From: Altererythrobacter aquiaggeris
GTDB taxonomy: Bacteria; Pseudomonadota; Alphaproteobacteria; Sphingomonadales; Sphingomonadaceae
Reading direction: 5' to 3'
DNA length: 64,000 nucleotides
NCBI RefSeq assembly: GCF_037154015.1
Contig: NZ_JBANRL010000001.1
Coordinates: 1,054,001 to 1,118,000, forward strand
The position numbers were made by a program, and so were the translations under genes. Positions within the stretch are counted from its first letter, which is position 1, and each line of letters begins with the position of its first letter. This document shows, piece after piece, positions 50,368-62,106 of the stretch. The notes under the pieces were generated by a model. It ran no database searches. It was not told where the DNA came from and saw only the letters and a list, made by a program, of their open reading frames with translations.

Positions 50368-50850
50368 ATGGCACGTCCCAAAACTCCAGCATTCGAAAAG
50401 ATCAAAGTCGTGGCCGAGAACCGCCGGGCGAAGTTTGATTACTTTATCGAAGACAAGTACGAGGCTGGCGTTGTCCTGACCGGTACGGAAGTGAAAAGCC
50501 TGCGGTCGGGCCAGGGCTCGATTGCGGAGAGTTATGCCGAGGTTAAGGGCGGTGAGGTATGGTTGGTCAACGCCAACATTCCGGAATTCAGCCATGGCAA
50601 TCGCAATAATCACACTCCGACCAGGCCGCGGAAATTGTTGCTAAGCGCGCGCGAAATCGGTAAATTTACCGGCGCTGTGGAGCGTAAGGGCATGACGCTG
50701 GTGCCGCTTTCGGTCTATTTCAATTCGCGCGGTCGGGCCAAGATCGAACTCGCATTGGCCAAGGGCAAGCAGGCGCACGACAAGCGTCAGACGACCAAGG
50801 ACCGCGACTGGAAACGAGACAAGGCGCGCTTGCTGCGCGAGGGTAGCTGA
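50368..50850 (+). CDS. smpB: SsrA-binding protein
   Basis: 160 aa from [11 protein letters not shown]. Family blocks [47 protein letters not shown] and the basic tail [20 protein letters not shown]. Partner of tmRNA in rescue of stalled ribosomes; no tmRNA gene was recognised in the window. Confidence 0.96.
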   Translation: MARPKTPAFEKIKVVAENRRAKFDYFIEDKYEAGVVLTGTEVKSLRSGQGSIAESYAEVKGGEVWLVNANIPEFSHGNRNNHTPTRPRKLLLSAREIGKFTGAVERKGMTLVPLSVYFNSRGRAKIELALAKGKQAHDKRQTTKDRDWKRDKARLLREGS

Positions 50851-50855
50851 CACCG

Positions 50856-51428
50856 ATGACGCGCAGGCTTAAAAAATGGATCAGGGCAAATATGCCGACG
50901 CGGCAGGAGATGGCGGACAACCGCTTTCTTGCGCCGATCGCGCACCGTTTCCTAAGCCCGGAATTATGGCGCTTTACTCGCCGGTCTGTGCCTCGCGGGG
51001 TGGCCTTGGGCCTATTCTGTGCGTTCATAGTCCCACTGGGACAGATATTTATCGCAGCATTCATGGCATTACCCGCTCGGGCCAACGTCCCATTGGCCGC
51101 GTTAGTGACTTTCGTGACCAACCCGCTCACCTTTCCGTTCTGGGCAGTCGTCGCTAACCAGGTCGGCTCGTTCGTGCTAAACCTCGATGCGGCTGTTGGC
51201 GGTATGGCCGCAGAACAATTAGCCCACGACAAAGGGCCTTTGGCAGTGTTTTTCGAATTGGCCGGAGTAACCGCGTTCGGGTTTATTGTGCTCGCAATTG
51301 TAACTTCGGCGGTGGGCTATCTCGTTTCGGGCTTTGCCTGGAGGATATGGATCAGTCGCAAGCGCCGCCGCCAGATTGTCAGGCTGGAAAAACGCCTGAA
51401 TGAAAGGCTGGAGGCCAACCGGCCGTGA
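50856..51428 (+). CDS. DUF2062 membrane protein
   Basis: 190 aa. Basic ends and about three membrane helices; family features SVPRGVALGLFCAFIVPLGQ, VTNPLTFPFWAV. Function unknown. Starts 5 bases after smpB and overlaps the next gene's GTG, so smpB, this gene and cckA probably share a transcript. Confidence 0.87.
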   Translation: MTRRLKKWIRANMPTRQEMADNRFLAPIAHRFLSPELWRFTRRSVPRGVALGLFCAFIVPLGQIFIAAFMALPARANVPLAALVTFVTNPLTFPFWAVVANQVGSFVLNLDAAVGGMAAEQLAHDKGPLAVFFELAGVTAFGFIVLAIVTSAVGYLVSGFAWRIWISRKRRRQIVRLEKRLNERLEANRP

Positions 51429-53887
51429 AGATGGCCGTTAAGCAGGTTTTGCTTCGACAACCGGTAATCCTGACCAGTCTAACAATTGCGTGTCTCGCAA
51501 GTGTGTTGCTGGTCTGGCTGGTAACGGGGGAGGGTGCCGCTGCTGCGGCATACCTTGGCGGCCTGCTGGTACTGGGGTTTTTTGCCTGGTTCATTTCGAA
51601 GCAGAATGCCGCCCCCCAGCATGACGAATTTGCCGTGCCCGACTGGTCTGTCACCGTTGCGGCAATCGGCAATTCCGCAGGCGGTGTCGCGATCACCGAC
51701 CGCGCCAACAGGCTGGTTTGCGCAAATGAAACATATTCCGGGTGGTTTGGATCGGACAGCGGTCCGCCCAATTTGCCATTTGACCATTCATCGCGCGAGA
51801 GCCTGGCAAAGGCGGCACGGGAAGCATGGCGCGATGGTGGGGGTGTGGCGCAGCCGCTCGAGGGCAAAGAGGGCCAGATTTGGTTTGCCCGGGCAGAGCG
51901 GGCCGGGCGCGGCGAGGACTATCTGGTTTGGCATTTCGCCGTCCAGTCTGAAGAAGATCCGCTTGGACAGTTGGCGCAGCGCATCGCTGGCCCGTTGGGG
52001 CAGATGTTTTCGCGGGCCGGTGTCGAAGCGGCAATTGTCGGGCCGGATGGTGCGATCAAAGTCGCCAGTTCCGGCTTTGCGCACCGTGCTTCCGGCGATG
52101 TCGCAGCGACAATGGCGGGACAGGATTTTGCAACCCTGCTCCGCGCGGATGAAAGAGAGCGGATATTTTTTGCGCGAGAGGGCCGGCGGGGTACGGCCCA
52201 GACGTTAATTCACGTACCGTTGGGCGATGTCGGGCATGAAGCACCGACCGGGCCTGACGAGGCGCCGTCCCTGATGTTGCTGGTCGAGGCCGGTGTAGGG
52301 ATTGGCGGCGGTTTTGGCGGAGACGGACAGGCTGGCGCGGCTCAGCTCGAAGCTTTGCTTGCCGCACTGCCTTTAGGTCTGGCAATGACCGACCGCGATG
52401 GCCGCCTGTTGTTTGGTAACGATGCCTTCCTGCGAGCTGCTGATTTGCCGCATGGTGGGCTTCCGCGATATCCGACCGACCTGGTGGTGAAAGAAGACAA
52501 GGCAGCCATTTCAGATGCGGTCCGCCGCTTTGGCCGCGGTCCGGCGAGTACCGGAAACACTGCGGTCAGGCTGCAGGCTAATCCTGACGAGCCGGTGACA
52601 CTGGGCCTTGCAGGTGTACGCGGGCTGGGCGAAGCGGCGGTGCTACTGAGCCTGACGGATTCGACCGAGGAAACGCGGCTGAAACGACAAATAGCGCAGG
52701 CCACCAAAATGCAGGCGGTTGGCCAGCTTGCAGGCGGCGTCGCGCATGATTTCAACAATGTCCTGACCGCAATCATCGGTTATTGTGACCTGATGCTGCT
52801 GCGTCACACGCCGGGTGACAGCGACTATGACGATATTCAGCAAATCAGGGCGAATTCAAACCGGGCCGCGTCGCTGACGCGTCAATTGCTGGCGTTTAGC
52901 CGGCAGCAAACCCTTCGGCCTGTGGTCATACAATTGCCCGATGTGATTTCGGAAGTCAGTCAGCTGCTTAAACGTTTGCTGGGCCAGACAATCGATTTCG
53001 AGGTCCGTCACGACCGTAATCTCAGCCCGGTGCGGGCCGACCCGCAACAACTGGAGCAAGTCATTGTAAATCTGGCAGTCAATGCGCGCGATGCCATACA
53101 GGCAAATGTGCGCGGCCCCAGCGCTGGCAAAGGCAAGCTGGCTTTTACCACGCGCCGCGTTTCCGCGGCTGATATACGCAAGCTGGGCAGCGAGATTATT
53201 CCGCCTGCGGAATATACCGTTCTGACCGTGCAGGATACGGGCGGCGGTATCCCGACCGACAAAATCGGCAAGATATTCGAACCGTTCTTCACAACCAAGG
53301 AACAGGGCAAGGGCACGGGCCTTGGTCTGTCCACGGTCTATGGTATCATCAAGCAGTCGGGAGGCTTTGTCTTTGCTGACAACACTGTCGCCGACAATGG
53401 TCAGGTGCAGGGCGCGCGCTTCACGATCTACCTGCCTGCCCACAGCGGGCGCATCCATGCAGACGAGTTGCCCGAGAAGCCGGTTGCAGAAACCGCGACC
53501 GCGTGGAGCGGCGGAGCCAGCATCCTGCTGGTCGAAGACGAGGACATGGTTCGTGCAGTCGCAGAACGGGCGCTGACACGGCAAGGCTATACGGTCACCA
53601 CCGCAGCCGACGGTGAATTGGGGCTTGCCGAGATAGCAAACGGGGGCGCGTTCGATCTGATAATCAGCGATGTGGTGATGCCCGGAATGGACGGTCCGGC
53701 AATGATGCGTCACATTCGCAAGGTAAACCCGGATGTGCCGGTAATTTTCATGTCCGGTTATGCGGAAGAACAGTTACGTAAAGATATCGACACAACCAAT
53801 ATGCACTTCATGGCGAAGCCTTTCAGTGTCGATCAGATCGGGCGGAAGGTGGCCGGCGTGCTAGGTGCATCGAAGAGCGCTCCCTGA
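51425..53887 (+). CDS. cckA: CckA-type hybrid sensor histidine kinase
   Basis: 820 aa from GTG (ATG two codons later). Two N-terminal membrane helices, PAS-like regions, a HisKA domain with phospho-His about residue 441 in [20 protein letters not shown], the CckA hallmark [11 protein letters not shown], HATPase motifs ([28 protein letters not shown]), and a receiver domain with Asp about 749 ([13 protein letters not shown]). Governs CtrA phosphorylation in the alphaproteobacterial cell cycle. Confidence 0.93.
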   Translation: MKMAVKQVLLRQPVILTSLTIACLASVLLVWLVTGEGAAAAAYLGGLLVLGFFAWFISKQNAAPQHDEFAVPDWSVTVAAIGNSAGGVAITDRANRLVCANETYSGWFGSDSGPPNLPFDHSSRESLAKAAREAWRDGGGVAQPLEGKEGQIWFARAERAGRGEDYLVWHFAVQSEEDPLGQLAQRIAGPLGQMFSRAGVEAAIVGPDGAIKVASSGFAHRASGDVAATMAGQDFATLLRADERERIFFAREGRRGTAQTLIHVPLGDVGHEAPTGPDEAPSLMLLVEAGVGIGGGFGGDGQAGAAQLEALLAALPLGLAMTDRDGRLLFGNDAFLRAADLPHGGLPRYPTDLVVKEDKAAISDAVRRFGRGPASTGNTAVRLQANPDEPVTLGLAGVRGLGEAAVLLSLTDSTEETRLKRQIAQATKMQAVGQLAGGVAHDFNNVLTAIIGYCDLMLLRHTPGDSDYDDIQQIRANSNRAASLTRQLLAFSRQQTLRPVVIQLPDVISEVSQLLKRLLGQTIDFEVRHDRNLSPVRADPQQLEQVIVNLAVNARDAIQANVRGPSAGKGKLAFTTRRVSAADIRKLGSEIIPPAEYTVLTVQDTGGGIPTDKIGKIFEPFFTTKEQGKGTGLGLSTVYGIIKQSGGFVFADNTVADNGQVQGARFTIYLPAHSGRIHADELPEKPVAETATAWSGGASILLVEDEDMVRAVAERALTRQGYTVTTAADGELGLAEIANGGAFDLIISDVVMPGMDGPAMMRHIRKVNPDVPVIFMSGYAEEQLRKDIDTTNMHFMAKPFSVDQIGRKVAGVLGASKSAP

Positions 53888-53949
53888 TCGTTCATACAAG
53901 ATAAATCACCGCTGGCGAGATTGCAGAAAATTAACAGAGGGGATTTTCG

Positions 53950-55485
53950 ATGGATTTACTGAGGCGGCACGCGGGCGCTCTGCCAGCATTCGTCCTGCTG
54001 GCGATCTCGGCACCGGTTGTCGCCCAAACTTCCGCCCCGTCGTCTCTGACTGATCCCGATGCGACAGCGCAAGGCGACGTTTCGGTAACGATTTACAATA
54101 ATGGTCAGGCGCTGGTGCAAGATATCCGCCAGCTGGATATCCAACGCGGACGCAGCCGGATAGAATTCCCGGATGTTTCTGCAAGGATCCGCCCCGAGAC
54201 TGTTAGCTTTGCTGCCAATGGCGCAGGGATTATCGAACAGAACTTCGACTTTGATCTTTTAACGCCGGGCAAGTTGATGGAAAAAGCCATCGGCCAAACC
54301 ATCACGCTTATCCGGACCAATCCGGCAACCGGCATAGAAACGCGAGAGCGCGCCACTGTTCTTTCGACCGCCGGCGGCGTGGTTGTGAAGATTGGCGACC
54401 GCATCGAAGTGCTGCGCGATGACGGCTTGCCGGTTCGCGCCGTGTTCGACCGCGTGCCGCCCAATTTGCGTGCGCGGCCGACCTTGTCCGTAACAGTGCA
54501 AAGCCAAAACGCTGGCGTCAGGCCAGCCTCCATCCGTTATCTCACGCCAAATCTGGGTTGGTCCGCCGACTACGTCTCGCTGTATGACGAGGGGGCGGGG
54601 ACGATCAATATGCAGGGATGGGTCACTTTGACCAACAATACAGGCACAACCTTCCACAATGCCGATACGTTGCTGGTCGCCGGCAGCCCGAATGGAGGCG
54701 GTGGCCCCGGCGGCAATATGCGCGGTAATGTGCGCAGCAATGTGCGCGGCATGGTAAACCCGGGGCCAGAGACTGCTGACCGTGAGCAGTTGGGTGACTT
54801 CTATCTTTATCCGATCGATGCGCGCACCACGATTGCAAACAACCAGACGAAGCAAGTCAGTTTTCTGGATGTGCAGGGCGTTCCCGCGCAAAAGGTTTAT
54901 TCACGGACTGTTGACTGGCTATCCAGCGAAGACCGACCGGTGAATGTGTCCAGCGAGATTGCATTCAAATCGTCTCGCGATGCTGGTTTAGGCGACGCGT
55001 TACCGTCCGGTACGGTACGATTCTATCAGCGTGACCGCGAGGGGACGCCGCAATTCATCGGCGAAAATACTATTGGACATACCCCGATGGGAAGCGAATT
55101 GTCCCTTCGAACCGGCGATGCATTCGATATTTTTGTGCAAGCGGAAGTGGAGGAGCGCAGCCAGATCACTTCATCCGAATGGGAGCGCACCGCCCGATAC
55201 CGTGTTATCAAGGAGGGTGTCGAAGTTGACCGGATCGAGGCCGAGCGTCCAGTCAGCTTCTTTCGCACTACGATGCGCTACACGCTGACTAATGCCAAAA
55301 GCACTCCCGTCGACGTCCAGCTTTATCAAAGCGGGCTTGATCGTGGCTGGTGGAGCCGCGACTTCCGCATAGTAAGCGAGGATGTGTTGGGCGAGCAAAT
55401 CAACGCCGACCGCCGAAAATATACTGTTGCAGTTCCGGCCAATGGCAAGCGCGTGGTGCGGGTTACTTACGAAACACGTTACTAG
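53950..55485 (+). CDS. DUF4139 exported protein, copy 1
   Basis: 511 aa. Signal peptide (ISAPVVAQ), then the DUF4139 pattern: VTIYNNGQALVQDIR, FPDVSARIRPETV, YLTPNLGWSADYVSLYD, GWVTLTNNTGTTFHNADTLLVAG and a C-terminal VAVPANGKRVVRVTYETRY. GAGGGGA precedes the ATG. A Gly/Asn/Arg-repeat loop (GGPGGNMRGNVRSNVRG) lies mid-protein. Function unknown. Confidence 0.87.
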   Translation: MDLLRRHAGALPAFVLLAISAPVVAQTSAPSSLTDPDATAQGDVSVTIYNNGQALVQDIRQLDIQRGRSRIEFPDVSARIRPETVSFAANGAGIIEQNFDFDLLTPGKLMEKAIGQTITLIRTNPATGIETRERATVLSTAGGVVVKIGDRIEVLRDDGLPVRAVFDRVPPNLRARPTLSVTVQSQNAGVRPASIRYLTPNLGWSADYVSLYDEGAGTINMQGWVTLTNNTGTTFHNADTLLVAGSPNGGGGPGGNMRGNVRSNVRGMVNPGPETADREQLGDFYLYPIDARTTIANNQTKQVSFLDVQGVPAQKVYSRTVDWLSSEDRPVNVSSEIAFKSSRDAGLGDALPSGTVRFYQRDREGTPQFIGENTIGHTPMGSELSLRTGDAFDIFVQAEVEERSQITSSEWERTARYRVIKEGVEVDRIEAERPVSFFRTTMRYTLTNAKSTPVDVQLYQSGLDRGWWSRDFRIVSEDVLGEQINADRRKYTVAVPANGKRVVRVTYETRY

Positions 55486-55494
55486 GCTTCCGCG

Positions 55495-57111
55495 ATGTTG
55501 CTGCGTGCGGCCATTCTTGTCACGGTCTTGCTCACCGGTTACGAAGCCGGCGCGCGCGAGGCCGTGCTCGCTTCGGAACCGGTTGCATTGTCGATAACCG
55601 TTTACCGCGATCCTGATCGCGGTGCCGATAGCGCAATGAATGTCAGCTGGCCAAAAGGTTTCGCCATGATCAGCGAGACCCGGACCGTTACCTTGCCAGC
55701 GGGCGAATCGGCGGTGAGGTTTGAAGGTGTCGCTGAAGGGATGGTCGCCGTCAGCGCGATCGTAACCGGCCTTCCGCAAGGAACCATCGAGAAAAACCGA
55801 AACGCAGATTTGCTGTCGCCCGGCGCGCTGGTCGATGGCACACTGGGTAACCGCATCACGGTGACAAGGACCAACCCCGCAACGGGAGCACCAACCTCAG
55901 AAAGCGCAATCGTACGCACCCGCGCGGATGGCGGCCTGGTGCTGGAGACGCAGGCAGGTTTTGAAGCGGTTCGCTGTTCCGGGCTGCCTGAAAAGATGAC
56001 TTTCCACAACGTCCCGGCGGGACTTTCTGCCGAGCCGGTATTCTCGATCAATACGCGTGATGATGCGGGCGGCACATATCAGGTGGTGCTGACTTATTTG
56101 GCCTGGGGATTCGACTGGCAGGCGCACTATGTCGCGACGTTGGCAGAAGGGAGCCGGAGTGATGATGTTCGTTTCAACCTGATGTCGTGGCTGACTATCC
56201 TCAACGACAATGGCCAGAGTTTCGAGGATGCGGAACTGCTCGCGGTTGCCGGTGCGCTGAGTATCGAGAGCGACTTTCGAGAGCTTGCCGGAGCCCCGGC
56301 CCCGTCACCGCTCCGTCTGGTGTGTTATCCGCTGGGAAGTACGGCTGCGGGTACTCCGGTTCCCTATTACCGCACTGATGCTTATGGCTCGCCTGCTCCG
56401 CCGCCACCCCCGCCGCCGCCTGCCGCGGTCAGCATGATGGATGCTCAGGAAATTGTTCTGACTGCATCGAGCAGAAAGAGCGGCTTAGCCGTGGTCGCAG
56501 CAGAGGAAGATCTTGGCGATCTCAAGCTATACCGCATTCCGGTGCCGGTATCTGTCGCGGCGAAAGGGCTCAAACAGGTCGCATTTCTCGACGAAGATGA
56601 TGTGAAGGCCAAATACCTTTATACTGCGGGCTGCGACGTCTGGACCAATGACGGGGAGGGCGCCAACCCGCTTGGCATGCTGCTGGCGACGGTAAATGAC
56701 AAGGAACACGGTCTGGGTGTCGCCATGCCGATGGGCGGAATTACGATCTTCGAACCCGGTCGCTACGGCGATCTACTGGTTGGTGAGGAGCAGCTGCGGG
56801 ACTATGCGTCCGGACAAGATGTCGAGATCGGCATCGGGCAAAGCACTCAGGTGTTCTCTTCCTGCAACCGGGTAGGCGGGGCAGATCCTGACAACCAAAG
56901 CCGAAAATGGTCCAGAATGGCCGGTACTTTTACAAACGCCAATCCAGGTCCGGTTACGGTACGGTTATATCTGGGATCAAGCGACGGCTGGCAAGTGAAG
57001 GGCGTGCGTGGTTATCGGCTGAAGGACGGGCAGCATATTTCCGAATTTACGGTTCCCGCAAACTCGACGCGTGAGATTAAGTGGCTGACACGCTCTACGA
57101 GAACGGACTAA
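55495..57111 (+). CDS. DUF4139-like exported protein, copy 2
   Basis: 538 aa, 9 bases after copy 1 and sharing its layout (ITVYRDP, YLAWGFDWQAHYVATL, SWLTILNDNGQSFEDAELLAVAG). Signal peptide ends near YEAGA. Distinct insertion at 300-330: a run of prolines, then DAQEIVLTASSRKSG, which looks like a TonB-box-type stretch. Probably a diverged duplicate working with copy 1. Confidence 0.82.
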   Translation: MLLRAAILVTVLLTGYEAGAREAVLASEPVALSITVYRDPDRGADSAMNVSWPKGFAMISETRTVTLPAGESAVRFEGVAEGMVAVSAIVTGLPQGTIEKNRNADLLSPGALVDGTLGNRITVTRTNPATGAPTSESAIVRTRADGGLVLETQAGFEAVRCSGLPEKMTFHNVPAGLSAEPVFSINTRDDAGGTYQVVLTYLAWGFDWQAHYVATLAEGSRSDDVRFNLMSWLTILNDNGQSFEDAELLAVAGALSIESDFRELAGAPAPSPLRLVCYPLGSTAAGTPVPYYRTDAYGSPAPPPPPPPPAAVSMMDAQEIVLTASSRKSGLAVVAAEEDLGDLKLYRIPVPVSVAAKGLKQVAFLDEDDVKAKYLYTAGCDVWTNDGEGANPLGMLLATVNDKEHGLGVAMPMGGITIFEPGRYGDLLVGEEQLRDYASGQDVEIGIGQSTQVFSSCNRVGGADPDNQSRKWSRMAGTFTNANPGPVTVRLYLGSSDGWQVKGVRGYRLKDGQHISEFTVPANSTREIKWLTRSTRTD

Positions 57112-57165
57112 CAGTTTGTAAATGGCAGAAAACTAGGGTTTCCTATAAAATGTAGGAAATTTCTT

Positions 57166-57180
57166 GTTCCCCCCTTGTTC
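57166..57180 (+). promoter_or_regulatory. LexA (SOS) box of recA
   Basis: GTTC-CCCCCTT-GTTC matches the alphaproteobacterial LexA box exactly. It overlaps a -35 TTGTTC (57175-57180), with a -10-like TACATA 17 bases on (57198-57203). GTTCTATGAGAAC (57177-57189) adds a palindrome. Confidence 0.9.
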
Positions 57181-57268
57181 TATGAGAACAAACACGATAC
57201 ATACTGTTCCACACAATCACACGGGGGCAAGCAAATGCGCGCTCTGGTCAATGGATGGAGACAGTGTC

Positions 57269-58336
57269 ATGGCAGCAAGTCTGAAGCTCGTAGAAGGTAA
57301 GGAAAAAAACGTGGACCGTCAGAAGGCTCTCGACGCAGCACTTGCACAGATCGACCGTGCATTCGGTAAAGGTTCGGCCATGAAACTGGGCAGCCGGGAG
57401 GCATTGGAGATTGAATCCATTTCCACCGGTTCGCTGGGCTTGGACATTGCACTTGGAATTGGCGGCCTGCCCAAGGGACGTGTGGTGGAAATTTATGGTC
57501 CGGAAAGTTCGGGCAAGACCACTCTGGCGCTGCATACAATTGCCGAGGCGCAAAAAGCGGGCGGAACCGCAGCTTTCGTTGATGCTGAACACGCGCTCGA
57601 CCCGATCTATGCGAAGGCGCTGGGTGTCGATATTGACGAATTGATCGTTTCGCAGCCCGATACTGGCGAGCAAGCGCTCGAGATCGTCGATACGCTGGTG
57701 CGTTCCAATGCCATCGATATTCTTGTTATCGATTCGGTTGCAGCACTTGTGCCACGTGCTGAAATCGAAGGCGAGATGGGTGATAGCCATGTAGGTTTGC
57801 AGGCCCGGCTCATGTCACAGTCCTTGCGCAAGCTGACCGGTTCGATCTCCCGTTCCAAAACCATGGTCATTTTCATCAATCAATTGCGGATGAAAATCGG
57901 TGTGATGTACGGTAATCCTGAAACTACGACCGGAGGCAATGCGCTCAAATTCTATGCTTCTGTCCGCCTCGATATTCGCCGTATCGGCGCGATCAAGGAC
58001 CGTGACGAAGTTGTCGGCAATGCCACCCGCGTGAAAGTGGTCAAAAACAAGGTAGCGCCGCCGTTCAAGCAGGTCGAATTCGATATAATGTACGGTGAAG
58101 GCGTATCGAAGCGCGGCGAAATACTGGATCTGGGCGTCAAAGCCGGGCTGGTCGAAAAGTCGGGCAGCTGGTTTAGCTATGACAGTATCCGTATCGGCCA
58201 GGGCCGTGAAAATTCGAAAACCTATCTCAAGGAAAATCCGGAAGTTTGCGACAAGTTGGAAGCTGCTATTCGCAGCCGCACCGACAAGGTCGCCGAGGAA
58301 CTGCTCGAAGGGCCAAGCGCGAAGCCCGAAGACTGA
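57269..58336 (+). CDS. recA: Recombinase A
   Basis: 355 aa from [14 protein letters not shown], with GGAG eight bases upstream. Walker [20 protein letters not shown], Walker [20 protein letters not shown]2 loop region [19 protein letters not shown]. Strand exchange and LexA self-cleavage cofactor. The frame extends further upstream, through the LexA box, and is not coding there. Confidence 0.98.
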   Translation: MAASLKLVEGKEKNVDRQKALDAALAQIDRAFGKGSAMKLGSREALEIESISTGSLGLDIALGIGGLPKGRVVEIYGPESSGKTTLALHTIAEAQKAGGTAAFVDAEHALDPIYAKALGVDIDELIVSQPDTGEQALEIVDTLVRSNAIDILVIDSVAALVPRAEIEGEMGDSHVGLQARLMSQSLRKLTGSISRSKTMVIFINQLRMKIGVMYGNPETTTGGNALKFYASVRLDIRRIGAIKDRDEVVGNATRVKVVKNKVAPPFKQVEFDIMYGEGVSKRGEILDLGVKAGLVEKSGSWFSYDSIRIGQGRENSKTYLKENPEVCDKLEAAIRSRTDKVAEELLEGPSAKPED

Positions 58337-58377
58337 TCCTTATGCGCATGCGGAGTAGATCCGCAGCGGGAAATGTG

Positions 58378-58430
58378 AAGCCGGCGCCGCGATCTTTTTT
58401 AAGATCCCAAGCGCCGGCTTTTCTTCTTTC
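58378..58430 (+). terminator. Strong intrinsic terminator after recA
   Basis: AAGCCGGCGC (58378-58387) pairs with GCGCCGGCTT (58411-58420); an inner GATCTT-TTTT-AAGATC stem sits between, and TTCTTCTTTC follows. Confidence 0.92.
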
Positions 58431-58562
58431 CCAGCAGTAAAATAATACTGCCAAAAGCTAACCAAGCAATCGGGCGTTAACTTTACAGTGGCAGAAAATT
58501 GAATGCATTGCTGGACAAGACAATAGATGTCCCGCAATTTTCGTGAATACTCGGAGTTTGAA

Positions 58563-59384
58563 ATGACGGATAGCAAGGATTGGCAGGGCCAGGTTGGTGA
58601 AACCTGGTCACGCGAATGGCGCCGGACAGACCGAAGTTTCAGTGGATTGACCGATCAACTTTTGCGCAGGGCCACGCAAAGCACTATCCGGCATGCTCTG
58701 GATGTTGGCTGCGGGGCAGGTGAACTGACATTGGCTCTGGCGCGCAGCAACCCTGACGCAAAGGTTCGCGGTATCGACATCAGCGAAGATCTTATTGAAA
58801 TAGCCCGTGGACGGTCGGCAAATGCAAACGTTCATTTCGCTGTTATGGATGCGACCGAATGGAATGGCATAAGCTGGCGGCCGGATTTGATAATGTCGCG
58901 CCACGGAGTGATGTTTTTCAAGGATCCGGTTCAATCATTTTACCATTTACGCATGTCTGCTTCGGAGAATGCACGGTTGGTGTTTTCATGCTTTCAGCGT
59001 CTTGCGGCCAACCCCTGGGTGACCGAGATTGCGCGCCTGCTACCCGAAGGAGCAATCCAGTCCCCGGAACCCGGATATCGCCCCGGTCCTTTTGCATTTG
59101 CAAATCGTGACTTCGTTTCCGAAACGCTCCGCAGTGCGGGCTGGCAAAATGTCGAGTTTGAGCCGGTCGAATTCGCCTATATTGCCGGAGCCGGTGAAGA
59201 TCCCGTCGATGATGCAGTCAATTACCTTCTGCGTATCGGTCCGGGCGCGGCCGCCGCGCGTGAGTTGGGCGACGCGGCGCGTGAAGTGTTCAAGGAAAAG
59301 TTACGCCGCTTCCTCGCTTCACGCGCGCGGGATGGTCTGGTCGCTCTGGGCGCATCGGCCTGGATCGTGACGGCACATAATTAG
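58563..59384 (+). CDS. Class I SAM-dependent methyltransferase
   Basis: 273 aa from MTDSKDWQGQVGETW, with CGGAG six bases upstream. SAM motif ALDVGCGAGELTLALA, IDISEDLIEIARG, VMDATEW, and MSRHGVMFFKDPVQSF. The N-terminal W-x-W pattern and length match small-molecule or lipid methyltransferases; substrate unknown. Alternative ATG at 58527 lacks a site. Confidence 0.88.
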   Translation: MTDSKDWQGQVGETWSREWRRTDRSFSGLTDQLLRRATQSTIRHALDVGCGAGELTLALARSNPDAKVRGIDISEDLIEIARGRSANANVHFAVMDATEWNGISWRPDLIMSRHGVMFFKDPVQSFYHLRMSASENARLVFSCFQRLAANPWVTEIARLLPEGAIQSPEPGYRPGPFAFANRDFVSETLRSAGWQNVEFEPVEFAYIAGAGEDPVDDAVNYLLRIGPGAAAARELGDAAREVFKEKLRRFLASRARDGLVALGASAWIVTAHN

Positions 59385-59448
59385 GTGCATGATGACGGCG
59401 GGGGATATTCGCCTTGTCGGGGCCACTCGCAGGTCTTAACTGCCGAAT

Positions 59449-62106
59449 ATGCAATCCACGAACGAAATACGCCGCTCATTTCTTGATTACTTCGCTGCCA
59501 ATGGCCACGCGGAGGAGCCGAGTGCACCGCTAGTTCCCTATAACGATCCGACACTGATGTTCGTAAATGCGGGCATGGTGCCGTTCAAAAATGTGTTCAC
59601 GGGGCTCGAAAAGCCGCCTGCACCGCGCGCGACCAGCTCGCAGAAATGCGTTCGGGCCGGCGGTAAGCACAATGATCTCGACAATGTTGGTTACACGGCG
59701 CGCCATCACACTTTCTTTGAAATGCTCGGCAATTTTTCGTTCGGAGACTATTTCAAGGCTGAAGCAATTGAACACGCCTGGACCTTGCTGACCAAAGAAT
59801 GGGGGCTCGATCCCGAACGCCTGACAGCGACCGTCTATCACACGGATGACGAAGCGCATGCGCTGTGGGGCAGCATCGCCGGTTTGCCTGCCCATCGGAT
59901 AATTCGCATACCGACAGCAGACAATTTTTGGTCGATGGGCGATACCGGACCCTGCGGTCCTTGCAGTGAGATCTTTTACGATCACGGTGACCATGTGGCC
60001 GGTGGTCCGCCAGGTTCTGCAGACGAGGACGGCGACCGGTTCGTCGAAATCTGGAATCTGGTTTTCATGCAATTCGACCAGAGTTCGGACGGCAAAAGAA
60101 AGCCTCTCCCCAAACCTTCCATCGATACAGGAATGGGTCTGGAACGCGTTGCTGCCGTTATGCAAGGTGTTCATAACAATTATGACACCGACACTTTCAA
60201 GACGTTGATAAGCGCATCGGAATCTCTCACCGGAAACAAGGCACAAGGGGCAACTCTCGCAAGCCACCGCGTCATCGCCGATCATCTGCGTTCGACCAGC
60301 TTTCTGCTGGCTGACGGCGTTCTGCCATCAAACGAGGGCAGGGGCTATGTGCTGCGCCGTATTATGCGGCGCGCCATGCGCCACGCACATCTTCTGGGAT
60401 CGAGCGATCCTTTGATGCACCGGTTGGTGCCTTCGCTGGTCGAGGAGATGGGTCAGGCTTTCCCCGAACTGGTGCGCGGCCAGGAGCTGATCGAGGATGT
60501 GCTTGAAAGGGAAGAAGCCAAGTTTCGTCAGACCTTGGATAAAGGCTTGAAACTGCTCGAACAGGAAACCGAGAGTTTGAGCGATGGGGATGTATTGCCC
60601 GGGCAAACCGCGTTCAAGCTGTATGATACGTTTGGATTTCCGTACGACTTGACCGAAGACGCGTTGCGCGCAGAGGGTATAAGCGTCGATCGAACCGGCT
60701 TCGATGCAGCGATGGCCGAACAGAGAAGCGCTGCCCGCGCTGCGTGGAAAGGTTCCGGGCAGGCTGCCGACGGTGAATTGTGGTTCGACATTGCCGAGCG
60801 AGAGGGTGCCACCGAATTCACAGGTTACGTATCGACCGAAGGCGAAGGGCGGGTGGTCGCCCTCATCATCGACGGTAATGAGGTGGAGCGGGCAGATGCC
60901 GGAAGCGAATTGATCCTGCTTACCAACCAGACCCCGTTTTATGGCGAAAGCGGCGGCCAGACCGGCGATTCCGGTATCATAACCGGCGATAAACGGCTTG
61001 AGCTGGTGATCAGCGATACCAGCAAACCTTTGGGGCGGCTGCACGCGCACCACGGGACGATAAAATCTGGCAGTGTTGCAGTTGGCGAAACCTTGCATCT
61101 GAAAGTCGATGCCCAGCGCCGCGATGCGATAAGGGCCAACCATTCCGCCACCCATTTGTTGCACGCTGCGCTTAGAAACACGCTTGGCGGTCACGTGACC
61201 CAAAAGGGATCGCTGGTCGCTGCGGAACGATTGAGGTTCGATTTCTCGCATCCCAAGCCGCTAAGCCCTTCGGAAATTGCGCGCGTCGAGGCAGATGTGA
61301 ATGCAGAGATACGCGGTAATGAAGCCGTGAACACTCGATTGATGAGCCCGGACGATGCTGTCGAGGCAGGCGCGCTTGCCTTGTTCGGCGAAAAGTACGG
61401 TGACGAAGTCCGTGTGTTGTCCATGGGACGCCAAAGCGGCGAGGGAAGAAATTATTCCGTAGAGTTATGCGGCGGAACTCACGTCAGCGCGATGGGCGAT
61501 ATCGGCCTGTTCCGCATAATTTCCGAGAGCGCCGTATCGTCGGGTGTCCGCCGGATCGAGGCGTTGACCGGCGAGGCAGCGCGGCTTTGGCTTACCGGGC
61601 GGGAAGATGCGCTCAAGAACATAGCCAGCGCGCTCAAGGCAGCGCCAGACGAGGTTGAGGAACGCGTCGCTACACTCATTGACGAGCGAAAACGCATGGA
61701 AAAGCAGCTTGCGGAGGCGCAAAAGGCAATTGCTCTGGGCGGCGGTGCGGCAGGCGGCGCGGATGAAGTGGCTGATGAAAAAATTGGCGGTGTCTCCTTT
61801 GCCGGTCAGGTTGTCGAAGGCTTGAATCCCAAGGAGCTCCGCCCGTTTCTGGATGAAGCGAAACAGCGGATGGGCTCGGGCATTGCAGCAATTGCCGCGA
61901 TCAACGATGGCCGCGCTGCGTTCGCCGTTGCGGTAACCAGTGACTTGACCGACCGGTTTGACGCTGTGGATTTGGTCAAAGCCGGGGTGGAGGCATTGGG
62001 CGGTAAAGGCGGCGGGGGCCGACCTGACATGGCGCAGGGCGGCGGACCTGACGGAGCGAAGGCCCAGAGCGCATTGGATGCCGTTAGGGCAATAATCGCA
62101 GTCTAG
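59449..62106 (+). CDS. alaS: Alanyl-tRNA synthetase
   Basis: 885 aa. Class II catalytic core: [63 protein letters not shown]; editing domain NHSATHLLH and [11 protein letters not shown]-terminal coiled coil and glycine-rich C-Ala domain ([16 protein letters not shown]). Ends overlapping the convergent antiporter gene by four bases. Confidence 0.98.
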   Translation: MQSTNEIRRSFLDYFAANGHAEEPSAPLVPYNDPTLMFVNAGMVPFKNVFTGLEKPPAPRATSSQKCVRAGGKHNDLDNVGYTARHHTFFEMLGNFSFGDYFKAEAIEHAWTLLTKEWGLDPERLTATVYHTDDEAHALWGSIAGLPAHRIIRIPTADNFWSMGDTGPCGPCSEIFYDHGDHVAGGPPGSADEDGDRFVEIWNLVFMQFDQSSDGKRKPLPKPSIDTGMGLERVAAVMQGVHNNYDTDTFKTLISASESLTGNKAQGATLASHRVIADHLRSTSFLLADGVLPSNEGRGYVLRRIMRRAMRHAHLLGSSDPLMHRLVPSLVEEMGQAFPELVRGQELIEDVLEREEAKFRQTLDKGLKLLEQETESLSDGDVLPGQTAFKLYDTFGFPYDLTEDALRAEGISVDRTGFDAAMAEQRSAARAAWKGSGQAADGELWFDIAEREGATEFTGYVSTEGEGRVVALIIDGNEVERADAGSELILLTNQTPFYGESGGQTGDSGIITGDKRLELVISDTSKPLGRLHAHHGTIKSGSVAVGETLHLKVDAQRRDAIRANHSATHLLHAALRNTLGGHVTQKGSLVAAERLRFDFSHPKPLSPSEIARVEADVNAEIRGNEAVNTRLMSPDDAVEAGALALFGEKYGDEVRVLSMGRQSGEGRNYSVELCGGTHVSAMGDIGLFRIISESAVSSGVRRIEALTGEAARLWLTGREDALKNIASALKAAPDEVEERVATLIDERKRMEKQLAEAQKAIALGGGAAGGADEVADEKIGGVSFAGQVVEGLNPKELRPFLDEAKQRMGSGIAAIAAINDGRAAFAVAVTSDLTDRFDAVDLVKAGVEALGGKGGGGRPDMAQGGGPDGAKAQSALDAVRAIIAV

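Noticed and set aside
57164-57268. N-terminal extension of RecA
   Set aside because: Would translate through the LexA box and promoter; RecA homologues begin at MAASLKL.
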